Positions 44,151-53,328 are shown, numbered from the stretch's first letter. The stretch: DNA of 64,000 nt from Chitinophagaceae bacterium (GCA_016722465.1 JADKJC010000002.1:758501-822500); one strand, 5' to 3'. Numbers and translations: made by a program. Notes: generated by a model not told the origin, from the letters alone.

Positions 44151-45611
44151 ATGGACTTAAAAATACCATATCATCTCGAAAATTTCATCGGTGGTAATTT
44201 TATTGGCCCGCTGAGCGGAGAGTTCCTGGATGGCATCAATCCTGCATCAGGAGAAGTATATTATCAAATCCCCAACAGCAATAAAAAAGATATTGCCATT
44301 GCAGTAAGTGCTGCACAAAAGGCTTTTGCAAGCTGGAGCAATACTGCTGCAGAACAAAGATTTGCTATTCTAAATAAGATCGCTGAATTAATTGAGCAAT
44401 ACGCCGATGAACTGGCGCTTGCCGAAACCAATGACAATGGGAAGCCACTATGGTTAAGCAAAGCAGTTGATATCAAAAGAGCTGCAGATAATTTCAGGTT
44501 CTTTGCAACAGGCATCATGCACTTTGCAGGTGAAAGCCATTTTACCAATGATAAAAATGCGGTGAATTACACATTGCGCCAGCCCATCGGCGTTGTTGGC
44601 TGCATCTCTCCCTGGAATTTGCCACTGTATTTATTTACCTGGAAAATTGCGCCTGCACTGGCAGCAGGTAACTGTGTTATTGCAAAACCTAGCGAAATAA
44701 CGCCTGTTACTGCTTTTTTGCTGGGGAAGATATGTAAAGAAGCAGGCCTGCCCGATGGCGTATTGAATATTGTTCATGGCGATGGGCCCAATTGCGGTGA
44801 AGCCATCATCAAACATCCTGACATCAAAGCCATTTCATTTACAGGCAGCACAAGGGCTGGCGAACGCATTGCAAGTATTGCTGCTCCAATGTTCAAAAAA
44901 CTATCACTGGAGCTGGGCGGCAAAAACCCCAACATCATATTTGCTGATTGTGATTGGGAAAAGATGATGAAAGAAACCATCCGCTCTTCCTTCAGTAACC
45001 AGGGGCAGATATGCTTGTGCGGTAGCAGGATACTCATCGAGAAAAGTATTTACGAGAAATTCAAATCTGAATTCATAGCAAGAACGAAACAACTAACCGT
45101 TGGCGATCCATTGGATGAAAAAAGCAAACAGGGAGCGATCGTAAGTAAAGTGCATTTTGAAAAGATCATGAATTGTATTGCGATTGCCAAAGAAGAAGGC
45201 GGCACCATTTTATGTGGTGGCAATGCCATTCAATTAGCAGGAAGATGCAATACTGGTTATTTCATTGAACCAACCATTATTGAAAACCTTGGCCCGGATT
45301 GCAAAACAAACCAGGAGGAAATATTTGGGCCGGTTGTAACCTTGCAATCTTTTGAAACAGAAGAAGCGGCTTTGCAATTAGCCAATGCAACCAATTACGG
45401 CCTGGCTTGTAGTATCTGGACGCAGGATACCGGCAAAGCAAACAGGATGGCTATAAAAGTGCAGAGTGGAATTATCTGGATCAATTGCTGGTTGCTCAGA
45501 GATTTAAGAACACCCTTTGGTGGCATGAAGAATAGTGGCGTGGGAAGAGAAGGCGGCTGGGAAGCGTTAAGGTTTTTTACAGAGACAAAGAATGTTTGTA
45601 TTCAATTTTAA
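44151..45611 (+). CDS. 2-aminomuconate semialdehyde dehydrogenase
   Basis: The 486-residue ALDH has the NAD-site GFTGSTRAGE-like block (FTGSTRAGERI), the general-base Glu (LELGGKNPNIIFAD) and the catalytic Cys (NQGQICLCGSR). Its end (FGGMKNSGVGREGGWEALRFFTE) fits the hydroxymuconic/aminomuconic semialdehyde dehydrogenase group. In this cluster it would oxidise 2-aminomuconate semialdehyde to 2-aminomuconate. It is followed by a palindromic repeat and the RidA-type deaminase. ALDH specificity is taken from context. Confidence 0.88.
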   Translation: MDLKIPYHLENFIGGNFIGPLSGEFLDGINPASGEVYYQIPNSNKKDIAIAVSAAQKAFASWSNTAAEQRFAILNKIAELIEQYADELALAETNDNGKPLWLSKAVDIKRAADNFRFFATGIMHFAGESHFTNDKNAVNYTLRQPIGVVGCISPWNLPLYLFTWKIAPALAAGNCVIAKPSEITPVTAFLLGKICKEAGLPDGVLNIVHGDGPNCGEAIIKHPDIKAISFTGSTRAGERIASIAAPMFKKLSLELGGKNPNIIFADCDWEKMMKETIRSSFSNQGQICLCGSRILIEKSIYEKFKSEFIARTKQLTVGDPLDEKSKQGAIVSKVHFEKIMNCIAIAKEEGGTILCGGNAIQLAGRCNTGYFIEPTIIENLGPDCKTNQEEIFGPVVTLQSFETEEAALQLANATNYGLACSIWTQDTGKANRMAIKVQSGIIWINCWLLRDLRTPFGGMKNSGVGREGGWEALRFFTETKNVCIQF

Positions 45612-45616
45612 ATGAT

Positions 45617-45701
45617 GGGCTAAAGCCCTTAGTATTTATCTGCTTTGCCCCAGCCTTAAGGCAGGGGCAAATGAACACAATTTTAAGCCGGGCTTTAGCC
45701 C
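45617..45701. repeat. GGGCTAAAGCCC palindromic element, copy 1
   Basis: Outer arms GGGCTAAAGCCC (45617-45628) and GGGCTTTAGCCC (45690-45701) are inverse. Between them lies an inner palindrome TTTGCCCCAGCC-TTAA-GGCAGGGGCAAA-like (45644-45671). It ends 9 nt before the RidA start. Confidence 0.85.
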
Positions 45702-45710
45702 TGAATTTTT

Positions 45711-46127
45711 ATGAACGATATTATTAAAACAGATGCAGCAGCAAAACCCCTGGGTGCCTATCCTCATGCAAGAAAGGTTGGCAATCTTTTATTTTTATCC
45801 GGTATTGGTTCAAGAAATGCGACAGACAATTCAATCCCAGGATTAGAATTAAATAAGGAAGGCAATATTATTAAATACGACATAGAAGCAGAATGCCACC
45901 AGTGCTTTGCCAATGTAAAAGCTGTGCTGGAAGCAAGCGGCAGCAGTTGGGATAAGATTGTTGACGTAACAGTATTTTTAACCAACATGAAAAAAGATTT
46001 CCCGGTTTATAATAAAGTGTACGGTGAATATTTTACAGATGTGCAGGCATGCAGGACGACAGTAGAAGTTAAGAGTTTACCAACCCCGATAGCGATTGAA
46101 TTAAAGGTGATAGCAGTTCTTGATTAA
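45711..46127 (+). CDS. RidA-family protein, probable 2-aminomuconate deaminase
   Basis: The 138-residue YjgF/YER057c/UK114 fold has the Arg-containing block CRTTVEVKSLPTPIAIELKVIA (substrate-carboxylate Arg), GIGSRNATDNS and DVTVFLTNMKKDFPVYNKVYGEYF. Its position between the aminomuconate semialdehyde dehydrogenase and kynureninase genes makes 2-aminomuconate deaminase (to 2-oxocrotonate/oxalocrotonate) the likely role. Housekeeping RidA imine deaminase is the alternative. Palindromic elements flank it on both sides. Confidence 0.82.
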   Translation: MNDIIKTDAAAKPLGAYPHARKVGNLLFLSGIGSRNATDNSIPGLELNKEGNIIKYDIEAECHQCFANVKAVLEASGSSWDKIVDVTVFLTNMKKDFPVYNKVYGEYFTDVQACRTTVEVKSLPTPIAIELKVIAVLD

Positions 46128-46132
46128 CGATT

Positions 46133-46219
46133 GGGCTGAAGCCTCGATATTTTTATTTTTTATTTGCCCGGCCTTTAAAGGCCGGGCAAATAAACAAACC
46201 TACAACAGGGCTTTAGCCC
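46133..46219. repeat. GGGCTTTAGCCC palindromic element, copy 2
   Basis: Left arm GGGCTGAAGCCTC (46133-46145) is degenerate; right arm GGGCTTTAGCCC (46208-46219) is perfect. The inner palindrome TTTGCCCGGCCTTT / AAAGGCCGGGCAAA (46163-46190) is perfect. It ends 12 nt before kynU. Confidence 0.85.
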
Positions 46220-46231
46220 TAAAGAAACAAT

Positions 46232-47497
46232 ATGCAGTTTGAAAACAATTTGACATTTGCAAAAAAATTAGATGAAGAAGATATTCTTAAAAACTTCCGC
46301 AATCAATTTTACATTCCACTTATCAATGGAAAAGAATGCATCTATTTCACCGGTAATTCATTGGGGTTGCAGCCAAAAACAACGCAGGACTATGTATTGA
46401 ATGAACTGGAAGACTGGGCTAATTTTGGTGTGGAAGGCCATTTTCATGCAAGAAAACCATGGATGCCCTACCATGAAATTTTCCCAACGCAGGTTTCAAA
46501 GATTGTGGGTGCATTGCCGGAAGAAGTAGTGGTGATGAACCAGCTCACCGTGAATTTACATTTGCTGATGGTGAGTTTTTACCGGCCTGTGCAACAACGT
46601 TATAAAATTATTTGTGAAGCAAAAGCATTTCCCAGCGACCAATATGCCATGGAGTCACAGGTTCGTTATCACGGCTATGAGCCTAACGATGCCATCATTG
46701 AAATAAGCCCGGGAGCAGGTGAACATGCCGTACGTACTGAAGATATTATTTCAACTATAGAGCAACACGGCAATGAAATAGCACTGGTCTTATTTGGTGG
46801 TGTAAATTATTATTCCGGCCAGGTGATGGACATGGCTGCTATTACAAAAGCAGGCCACGCTGCAGGAGCTGTTGTTGGTTTTGACCTGGCGCATGCTGCC
46901 GGAAATATCGAATTAAAACTGCACGACTGGAAGGTAGACTTTGCCTGCTGGTGCAGTTATAAATATTTAAACAGTGGGCCCGGCGGTGTAGCAGGCGTGT
47001 TCATTCATCAGCAACACATTGCTGATAAAAGACTGCCGCGTTTTGCTGGCTGGTGGGGGCATACCAAGGAAACCCGTTTTAAAATGGAAAAAGGGTTTGA
47101 ACCGATCCCCACTGCAGAAGGCTGGCAGGTAAGCAATGCCCCGGTGCTTTCCATGGCAGCACACAAAGCTTCGGTTGATATTTTTGATAAAGCAGGCATC
47201 GAAAAAATTGTGGCTAAAGGAAAACTGTTAAGTGATTATTTACTGTTTGTTTTAGAGGAGATCAATAAAAGTGCAAAAGAAAAAATGATTGAAGTGATCA
47301 CACCCGCCGACGCAAAAGGTTGCCAGGTTAGTATGCTGATGCTTCAAAAAGGAAAGGAAGTATTTGAAGCATTGAAGCAACAGGGCGTAATTGCCGACTG
47401 GCGGGAACCGAATGTGATAAGGGTAGCGCCGGTGCCATTGTACAATACATTCACAGATGTATTCACTTTTGGACAGATTATCCAAAGCATGCTGTAA
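46232..47497 (+). CDS. kynU: Kynureninase
   Basis: The fold-type I PLP enzyme has YFTGNSLGLQPK near the start, FGVEGHFHARKPWMPYHE, GFDLAHAAGN and the PLP-Lys block CWCSYKYLNSGPGG, all kynureninase features. Its length, 421 aa, is normal. It cleaves 3-hydroxykynurenine to 3-hydroxyanthranilate and alanine. kmo follows after 40 nt in the same operon. The ATG comes 12 nt after a palindromic repeat. Confidence 0.95.
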   Translation: MQFENNLTFAKKLDEEDILKNFRNQFYIPLINGKECIYFTGNSLGLQPKTTQDYVLNELEDWANFGVEGHFHARKPWMPYHEIFPTQVSKIVGALPEEVVVMNQLTVNLHLLMVSFYRPVQQRYKIICEAKAFPSDQYAMESQVRYHGYEPNDAIIEISPGAGEHAVRTEDIISTIEQHGNEIALVLFGGVNYYSGQVMDMAAITKAGHAAGAVVGFDLAHAAGNIELKLHDWKVDFACWCSYKYLNSGPGGVAGVFIHQQHIADKRLPRFAGWWGHTKETRFKMEKGFEPIPTAEGWQVSNAPVLSMAAHKASVDIFDKAGIEKIVAKGKLLSDYLLFVLEEINKSAKEKMIEVITPADAKGCQVSMLMLQKGKEVFEALKQQGVIADWREPNVIRVAPVPLYNTFTDVFTFGQIIQSML

Positions 47498-47537
47498 TAG
47501 AAGTACAATATTATTCTCATCTGTATAATTCACGTGC

Positions 47538-48881
47538 ATGAAAAAAGAAGTAACCATTGTCGGAGCCGGGCTTGTCGGTTCACTGCTGTCTATCTACTTA
47601 TCCAAACGTGGATATAAAGTTTCCATTTTTGAACGCAGGCCGGATATGCGTACCGCAGCGATCAGTGCAGGAAAATCCATCAACTTAGCGTTGAGCGACA
47701 GGGGCATCAAAGCACTGGAAGAAGTGGGTGTCATGGAAGAGATCAGGAAGATCGCCATTCCCATGCATGGACGATTTTTACACAACGCCGATGGCAGCAC
47801 TGCTTATCAACCTTATGGCAAAAAGGGCCAGTTTATCAATTCTGTTTCAAGAGGCGAGCTCAATAAAAAACTGATGGACCTGGCTGAGCAGCATGGAGTA
47901 GAAATTTTTTTCAATAAAAAATGCGAAAATGTTGACTGGAACAAGAGTGAAATTACATTTGAAGACCAAACCAACTTTCAACTTTTAACTTTTAACTTTC
48001 AACTTCTTTTTGGCAGTGATGGCGCTTTCTCAGCCGCAAGGCTGGCACACCAGTTACAGCACGACCGTTTCCAGTACCAGCAATACTACATTGATTATGG
48101 ATACAAAGAATTACAGATCCCCGGAGGCGAGCAGGGCGAATTTTCACTGGAGAAAAACGCCCTGCATATCTGGCCAAGAGGAAATTATATGCTCATTGCA
48201 TTACCCAACGTAGATGGCAGTTTTACCTGCACCTTGTTTTTCCCCTTTGAAGGAGACCCTTCTTTTGCAAGCCTTGATTCAGCAGAAAAAGTAGCTGCAT
48301 TTTTTAAAACAACTTTTACAGATGCGTATGAATTGATGCCAACATTAACAGCAGATTTTTTTACCAATCCATCTTCTTCACTGGTTACGGTAAAATGCTT
48401 TCCCTGGATAAGAGAGGATAAATTTGCGCTGATTGGCGATGCAGCACATGCCATCGTTCCCTTCTTCGGGCAAGGGATGAATTGTGGCTTTGAGGATTGC
48501 AGTGTTTTAAATGATTTGATTGATGAATACAGTGAGAATTGGGAAAAGATCCTAACAGTATATCAGCAATTACGTAAACCAGACGGAGATGCCATTGCAG
48601 AACTGGCATTAAATAATTTTGTGGAGATGAGGGATAAGGTGGCCGGCCCAACCTTCTTATTACAGAAAAAGATTGAGGCGGCATTCAGTGAAAAACATCC
48701 GGGCAAATGGTTGCCTGCATACGCACAGGTTACGTTCAGTCCGCAGATACGATACAGTGAGGCGTTGAAAAACAGCATCTGGCAGGAAGCGATTATGCAG
48801 CAGGTAATGGCATTGCCCGGCATTGAAAATAATTGGCAAAGCGATGAAGTGGAGCAAAAAATGCTGGAGCTAATTGGCTAA
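47538..48881 (+). CDS. kmo: Kynurenine 3-monooxygenase
   Basis: The FAD site VGAGLVGSLLSIYLSKRGY is at about 7-25, with SAGKSINLALSDRGIKALEEVG and the second FAD block FALIGDAAHAIVPFFGQGMNCGFEDC. At 447 aa it is the usual length. It hydroxylates kynurenine at C3 with NADPH. Around residues 146-158 the repeated NFQLL-type heptads come from a tandem AACTTTY DNA repeat (47973-48007); nearby KMOs normally have unrelated sequence here. It is the last of the co-directional pathway genes. Confidence 0.93.
   Translation: MKKEVTIVGAGLVGSLLSIYLSKRGYKVSIFERRPDMRTAAISAGKSINLALSDRGIKALEEVGVMEEIRKIAIPMHGRFLHNADGSTAYQPYGKKGQFINSVSRGELNKKLMDLAEQHGVEIFFNKKCENVDWNKSEITFEDQTNFQLLTFNFQLLFGSDGAFSAARLAHQLQHDRFQYQQYYIDYGYKELQIPGGEQGEFSLEKNALHIWPRGNYMLIALPNVDGSFTCTLFFPFEGDPSFASLDSAEKVAAFFKTTFTDAYELMPTLTADFFTNPSSSLVTVKCFPWIREDKFALIGDAAHAIVPFFGQGMNCGFEDCSVLNDLIDEYSENWEKILTVYQQLRKPDGDAIAELALNNFVEMRDKVAGPTFLLQKKIEAAFSEKHPGKWLPAYAQVTFSPQIRYSEALKNSIWQEAIMQQVMALPGIENNWQSDEVEQKMLELIG
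47973..48007. repeat. Heptanucleotide tandem repeat inside kmo
   Basis: Five consecutive 7-bp units, AACTTTC, AACTTTT, AACTTTT, AACTTTC and AACTTCT, lie in the coding sequence. Seven is not divisible by three, so loss or gain of one unit would shift the frame. Three units encode one 7-residue repeat. Confidence 0.85.
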
Positions 48882-48956
48882 GAGGTCAAAGGAGAAAAGG
48901 AGATGATGGCTAAATAGCAGCGCTCATGTAAGAGTGAATTGATCAGTTGTGAAATA

Positions 48957-49021
48957 CTGTACAAGAGTGATTATTTATTCTTTTTAGTAAAAAGAATAAA
49001 TAACAGAACAAGTTCGCCAAT
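48957..49021. repeat. TGTACAAG-type palindromic repeat, copy 2, with perfect hairpin
   Basis: ACTGTACAAGAGTGA is followed by a perfect 15-bp stem (TTATTTATTCTTTTT / AAAAAGAATAAATAA, 48971-49003, loop AGT) and ends ACAGAACAAGTTCGCCAATGA. It aligns with 14529-14595 and partly with 36291-36310. It lies between kmo and the PaiB-like gene. Confidence 0.7.
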
Positions 49022-49064
49022 GAAGATGCTTGATGTTTAAATGCTGGTATGAAATATATAAACC

Positions 49065-49682
49065 ATGTACAAACTTTCTTACTTTTTAGAAAATGACCGG
49101 GAAAGCATCATTGGTTTTATGCAAGAAAATTCTTTTGCGGTGGTTACCGGCATGGGTGAACAATTCCCGGTTGCATCACACCTGCCACTAGAGGTGGCAC
49201 TAAAAGAAGACAAGGTATTTCTTCACGGGCATTTGATGAAAAAGACGGACCATCATCTTGCATTTGAAAAGAACAGCCATGTGCTGGTAATCTTCAACGG
49301 GCCGCATTGTTATATAAGTGCAGGCTGGTACAATAATCCACAAACCGCCAGTACCTGGAACTATATGACAGTCCATGCAAAGGGAACGATCAGGTTTACC
49401 GATAACGAGGGCACTTACCAGTCAATAAAAGCTATTACTGAAAAATATGAAAGCCCGGAATCTGTTGCGGCTTTTGATAAAATGCCTGAAGATTATAAAC
49501 TACAGATGGCAAAAGCCATTGTTGGTTTTACAATAGAAGTGGAAACCATGGATGCTGTATTCAAACTGAGCCAGAACAGGGATGAAGTTTCCAAACGAAA
49601 CATCATTGAGCAGTTACAAAAAAGAAATGACGAAGGTTCGCTGAAAATAGCAGCGGAAATGCAAAGCAGGTTACAACAATGA
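49065..49682 (+). CDS. PaiB-like FMN-binding protein
   Basis: The 205-residue split-barrel flavin-binding protein starts [19 protein letters not shown] and has [41 protein letters not shown], and [26 protein letters not shown]. These match the PaiB/FMN-binding negative regulator group. In Bacillus, PaiB is a repressor of sporulation and protease genes; in Bacteroidota the role is unknown and may be enzymatic. pyrF follows after 16 nt. Confidence 0.85.
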   Translation: MYKLSYFLENDRESIIGFMQENSFAVVTGMGEQFPVASHLPLEVALKEDKVFLHGHLMKKTDHHLAFEKNSHVLVIFNGPHCYISAGWYNNPQTASTWNYMTVHAKGTIRFTDNEGTYQSIKAITEKYESPESVAAFDKMPEDYKLQMAKAIVGFTIEVETMDAVFKLSQNRDEVSKRNIIEQLQKRNDEGSLKIAAEMQSRLQQ

Positions 49683-49686
49683 GTTT

Positions 49687-49694
49687 TACCTTTG
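49687..49694 (+). promoter_or_regulatory. -7 box TACCTTTG directly before pyrF
   Basis: An exact TAnnTTTG match ends 4 nt before the pyrF ATG and lies in the 16-nt gap after the PaiB-like gene. Confidence 0.45.
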
Positions 49695-49698
49695 GGGT

Positions 49699-50505
49699 AT
49701 GACAAGAAAACAACTGGTTGAGCAGATACAGCAAAAAAAATCATACCTCTGCGTTGGGCTTGATACCGATGTTACGAAAATCCCAAAGCATTTACAGTCT
49801 CACCCCGATGCGGTTTTTGAATTTAACAAAGCTATTATCGATGCTACCAAAGATCTTTGTATTGGCTACAAGATCAACACTGCTTTTTATGAAGCGATGG
49901 GATTTAAAGGCTGGGAAGCGATGGAAAAAACGGTGAACCATATCCCAGCAGAACATTTTACTATTGCGGATGCCAAACGTGGGGATATTGGCAACACTTC
50001 CACTCAGTATGCCAGGGCCTTTTTTGAAACAATGAATTTTGATGCCGTTACTGTAGCGCCCTATATGGGAGAAGACAGTGTACGGCCTTTTTTAGAGTTT
50101 GAAAACAAATGGGCGATTGTGCTGGGGTTGACTAGCAATAAAGGAGCAGCAGATTTTGAAATGCAACCACTCGGCAGTGATGAACACCTGTTTGAAAAAG
50201 TGATACGTACCGTAAGCCAGTGGGGCAATGAAAATAATTTAATGTTTGTAGCAGGTGCTACACAGGCCAGTGAACTGGAAAACATCCGCTCCATCATTCC
50301 CAATCATTTTTTACTGGTACCGGGCGTTGGATTCCAGGGTGGCAACCTGGAAGAAGTAAGTAAATATGGTATGAATAAGGATTGTGGATTGCTGGTGAAT
50401 GCCAGCCGTGCCATTATATATGCTGGGGAAAAAGAAAATTTTGCTGAAGAAGCAAGGGCAATAGCTGAACAATACCAGGTGGAGATGGCGTCTTATTTAC
50501 AATAA
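49699..50505 (+). CDS. pyrF: Orotidine-5'-phosphate decarboxylase (type 2)
   Basis: The TIM barrel has [19 protein letters not shown] start, [24 protein letters not shown] with the catalytic D-K-x-x-D block, and [17 protein letters not shown]; these are the longer type 2 OMP decarboxylases (268 aa). It makes UMP from OMP. A thioredoxin gene follows after 45 nt. Confidence 0.93.
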   Translation: MTRKQLVEQIQQKKSYLCVGLDTDVTKIPKHLQSHPDAVFEFNKAIIDATKDLCIGYKINTAFYEAMGFKGWEAMEKTVNHIPAEHFTIADAKRGDIGNTSTQYARAFFETMNFDAVTVAPYMGEDSVRPFLEFENKWAIVLGLTSNKGAADFEMQPLGSDEHLFEKVIRTVSQWGNENNLMFVAGATQASELENIRSIIPNHFLLVPGVGFQGGNLEEVSKYGMNKDCGLLVNASRAIIYAGEKENFAEEARAIAEQYQVEMASYLQ

Positions 50506-50550
50506 CCCTTGCAATGGATCTGATTATTTTTCAGCTTAACTCATTATAAT

Positions 50551-51090
50551 ATGAAGAAGCTATTGCTTTTAGCCTGCCTGTTCTTCTTTGCTGCTGGAGG
50601 TTTTGCTCAACAAAAAATTCCTGATGTAAAAGAAGTATTAAATGCAGCATGTAAAATGGCGGCAGCTGAACGTAAAAATATCCTCCTCATTTTTCATGCA
50701 AGCTGGTGTGGCTGGTGCCGTAAGATGGACAGCTCCATCAACAACAAGGCGTGTAAGAAACTATTTGCTGATAATTATGTAATCATTCATCTTACCGTTC
50801 ATGAATCCGGCAAAAAAAAGAACACCGAGAATAAAGGTGCTGAGGAGTTGCTGAAACAATACAAAGCATTTGATTCCGGCCTTCCATTTTGGGTAGTGCT
50901 GGATAAAGATGGTAAATTATTAAAAGATAGTTTTTTGAAGAATGCCAACGGCCCGTCTTCCATTATTGGTTGCCCTGCCAGCGAAAAAGAAGTAGCTGCT
51001 TTTGTCCAGATTTTAAAAGCAACGTCATCATTAACAGATAAAGAGCTTGCTGTTATTGAAGGTATATTCAGGTTGAATGAAACAAACTGA
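50551..51090 (+). CDS. Secreted thioredoxin-family protein
   Basis: A signal peptide (MKKLLLLACLFFFAAGGFAQ) precedes a thioredoxin fold with the active site WCGWC (Cys53, Cys56) in LLIFHASWCGWCRKM, similar to the thioredoxin_7/DUF255-type proteins. A later GLPFWVVLDKDGKLL segment holds the cis-Pro region. It likely works as a periplasmic thiol-disulfide protein. A minus-strand M48 protease gene converges on it with a 12-nt gap. Confidence 0.88.
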   Translation: MKKLLLLACLFFFAAGGFAQQKIPDVKEVLNAACKMAAAERKNILLIFHASWCGWCRKMDSSINNKACKKLFADNYVIIHLTVHESGKKKNTENKGAEELLKQYKAFDSGLPFWVVLDKDGKLLKDSFLKNANGPSSIIGCPASEKEVAAFVQILKATSSLTDKELAVIEGIFRLNETN

Positions 51091-51102
51091 TCAGGCATTA
51101 AT

Positions 51103-53145
51103 TTAAAGATTCGTTTTTTCCTGCCTGCTCAAAAATATCCAGCTGGTATTGCAGTAATTCTTTAAACCGCTTAAACTGGAAATCCCCATCTCATCCAAAG
51201 CTGTATTGATCGTTTTTTGCAAATTTGAAAGATCCCCATCTAAAAAAGAATCTGTCCAGAAATATTTGTAATCTGCATCGATAAACTGCTGCACCGTTTT
51301 GGTGGAGTCGCCTTCTTTAATGGTGCCATTATTTAAAAAGTGTTTTAGCAATGGCTTTATTTTAATGCTTTCCTGCCAAAGATCTCCCGCCATGGTCTTC
51401 GCCACATCAATGGTAACGGTTTGCCCTTGCAGTAAGGGGCCAAGCAATTCGTATATTCTTTGATAGATGAGTACAAACTCATCCCCCCTCTTCCTGTTGG
51501 CGAAATGACGAAGGTATTTGGTTTTTAATTCAGTTGCTTTTTCCGGCCCGGCCTTTACCGCCACTGCGTAAAAAAAGGCAGCGTTGGTTTCTTCATCCTG
51601 CTGAATTTGTTTTTGTAAGATATCAGCCGCAGCTTTAATTTTTTCCAACACAGCAGGCGCATCCTCCTGCCTGTATTTTACTCCATCATAATCAAAACTG
51701 TTGGTATCTACCTGTTGATGGATGATGGCTTCCAGAATGCCGGCATCAGCTTGTAAGGCAGCCAGTTCTCTTGGCATTGCAGCTCTTTCATCACTAAACC
51801 GTTGCTGCAAAGATTCATTGCCAAAAGGCAGATCAAATGGCCTGCTAAAAACAGTTTCAAAATCCATTTCATTCATCTGCCGGCCATCATAATAACCATT
51901 GTATGCAGAAGGAAGTTTGTAATTATCCGCATCTGTTAAATATCTTTCTTCAAATAGTTTTTCAGAAACAGCAGTCTGTTTCATGTCGGCAGAAAGATGA
52001 CTATACAATACAGCAGTTAACTCTTTCTGTAACCGTTCGCTATTATTAAATAATATCCAGGCAGACTGGTCATCTGCCATCGCTTCAATATCCAGTTGTT
52101 TAAGCCTTTCCACCCTGTCGTTCATTGAAGGATGTGATGCCCACTGATTTTGGATATTCACTTTACTCAGCTGAAAGCGTTTTAAAAATGTGTCCGTCAT
52201 AATGGGTACATTGTTTTTCATGGGCAGCTCAAATTCAGTTGCATATTGCTTCATCACCACATTGTGCTTGGCATAAATATTTTCCAGCACTTCTTTTTGC
52301 TGCAGGTACATATCTGCCTTTTGCATCACCGTGTTAAAACACATATCACTCAATTCAATTTTCCTTAAAGCGCTGATGCAGTTATTGCTGCCACTTACAC
52401 TTGCTGCTACCGCATCGGCATGAAACTCCATTTCTCTCGACAGGCGCATATACGATTTATTGATAAACGAGTACATCCCTTCTAAAATCTTTTGTATGCC
52501 CCTAATGAGCTGCACTGTTACCCACACAAACATACTGATGACTGCATGCAGGTTACCCCAGCCCGATAGAAACTTTCCATAATCCTTATTTTCATAGAGC
52601 ATATTGTAGATCACTTTATTTACATTGTACACAAAGCTGCCCAGCTTCATACTTTTTTGTGAAAAGTGCCCGAATTCATGTGCCATCACTGCTTTGAATT
52701 CACTAAGTGTTAAACTATTCACCAGGCCAAGACCGATCTGCAAATTCTTTTTCACCGGAAAGAACATGCTCCAGAAACTATCGTTGTAAAAAACACAGGC
52801 ATTTACATCTGCCGATAAAACGATCTTCCTGGGGAATTGCGTTTGTGTATCATTGGTCAACTGCCTGATGAATGCATACAGTTGAGGTTGCTCTCCTTCC
52901 GTAACCGTCAGCATTTTTGATTCGTCTGTTTTTTTTACAGAAAAAATAAATTTGACCAGGAAAATAAAAACCATGATCCCGATACTGATGATCCCCAGCC
53001 CGGCCACAATACCGATCCAGTGACGGGTAACTGCCATCAGGCCCACGCCCAAATACACACAGGCAATGGACAAAGCAATGGAAAGAACGATCATGATAAT
53101 GTACACGATGAAAAAGAATACAATGGATGACATTACTTTTCCCAC
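51103..53145 (-). CDS. M48-family membrane metallopeptidase
   Basis: Two N-terminal membrane helices (about 5-55) are followed by an M48 domain with HEFGHF (about residues 156-161: AVMAHEFGHFSQKSMKLG) and EMEFHADAVAA (third ligand Glu). Further helices lie after the HExxH motif. A long C-terminal region (about 330-680) is unassigned. It looks like the extended M48 proteases that quality-control membrane or envelope proteins (HtpX/Ste24 type). The start may also be 53133. No partner is evident. Confidence 0.9.
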   Translation of the reverse strand: MGKVMSSIVFFFIVYIIMIVLSIALSIACVYLGVGLMAVTRHWIGIVAGLGIISIGIMVFIFLVKFIFSVKKTDESKMLTVTEGEQPQLYAFIRQLTNDTQTQFPRKIVLSADVNACVFYNDSFWSMFFPVKKNLQIGLGLVNSLTLSEFKAVMAHEFGHFSQKSMKLGSFVYNVNKVIYNMLYENKDYGKFLSGWGNLHAVISMFVWVTVQLIRGIQKILEGMYSFINKSYMRLSREMEFHADAVAASVSGSNNCISALRKIELSDMCFNTVMQKADMYLQQKEVLENIYAKHNVVMKQYATEFELPMKNNVPIMTDTFLKRFQLSKVNIQNQWASHPSMNDRVERLKQLDIEAMADDQSAWILFNNSERLQKELTAVLYSHLSADMKQTAVSEKLFEERYLTDADNYKLPSAYNGYYDGRQMNEMDFETVFSRPFDLPFGNESLQQRFSDERAAMPRELAALQADAGILEAIIHQQVDTNSFDYDGVKYRQEDAPAVLEKIKAAADILQKQIQQDEETNAAFFYAVAVKAGPEKATELKTKYLRHFANRKRGDEFVLIYQRIYELLGPLLQGQTVTIDVAKTMAGDLWQESIKIKPLLKHFLNNGTIKEGDSTKTVQQFIDADYKYFWTDSFLDGDLSNLQKTINTALDEMGISSLSGLKNYCNTSWIFLSRQEKTNL

Positions 53146-53292
53146 TTCTTTTTATACTCAATACCGGGTGCGGTTATTTCCGGGAAACATGCGGTGGCAT
53201 GGGTGGATACAAATTGGTTTCCGGCTGCATGGGAGGTTGTTTTAGAGTTGATTGTTGCTAAATGAGCTCTAATATAAATCCAAAAAAGTTTT

Positions 53293-53328
53293 TTACAAAA
53301 AAACGGGCGGCCTAAAGGCCGCCCGTTA
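53293..53328 (-). terminator. Rho-independent terminator after the secreted protease
   Basis: An 11-bp perfect stem (AACGGGCGGCC / GGCCGCCCGTT, loop of 4) with a run of Ts on the minus strand lies 26 nt after the 53354 stop. Confidence 0.9.
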
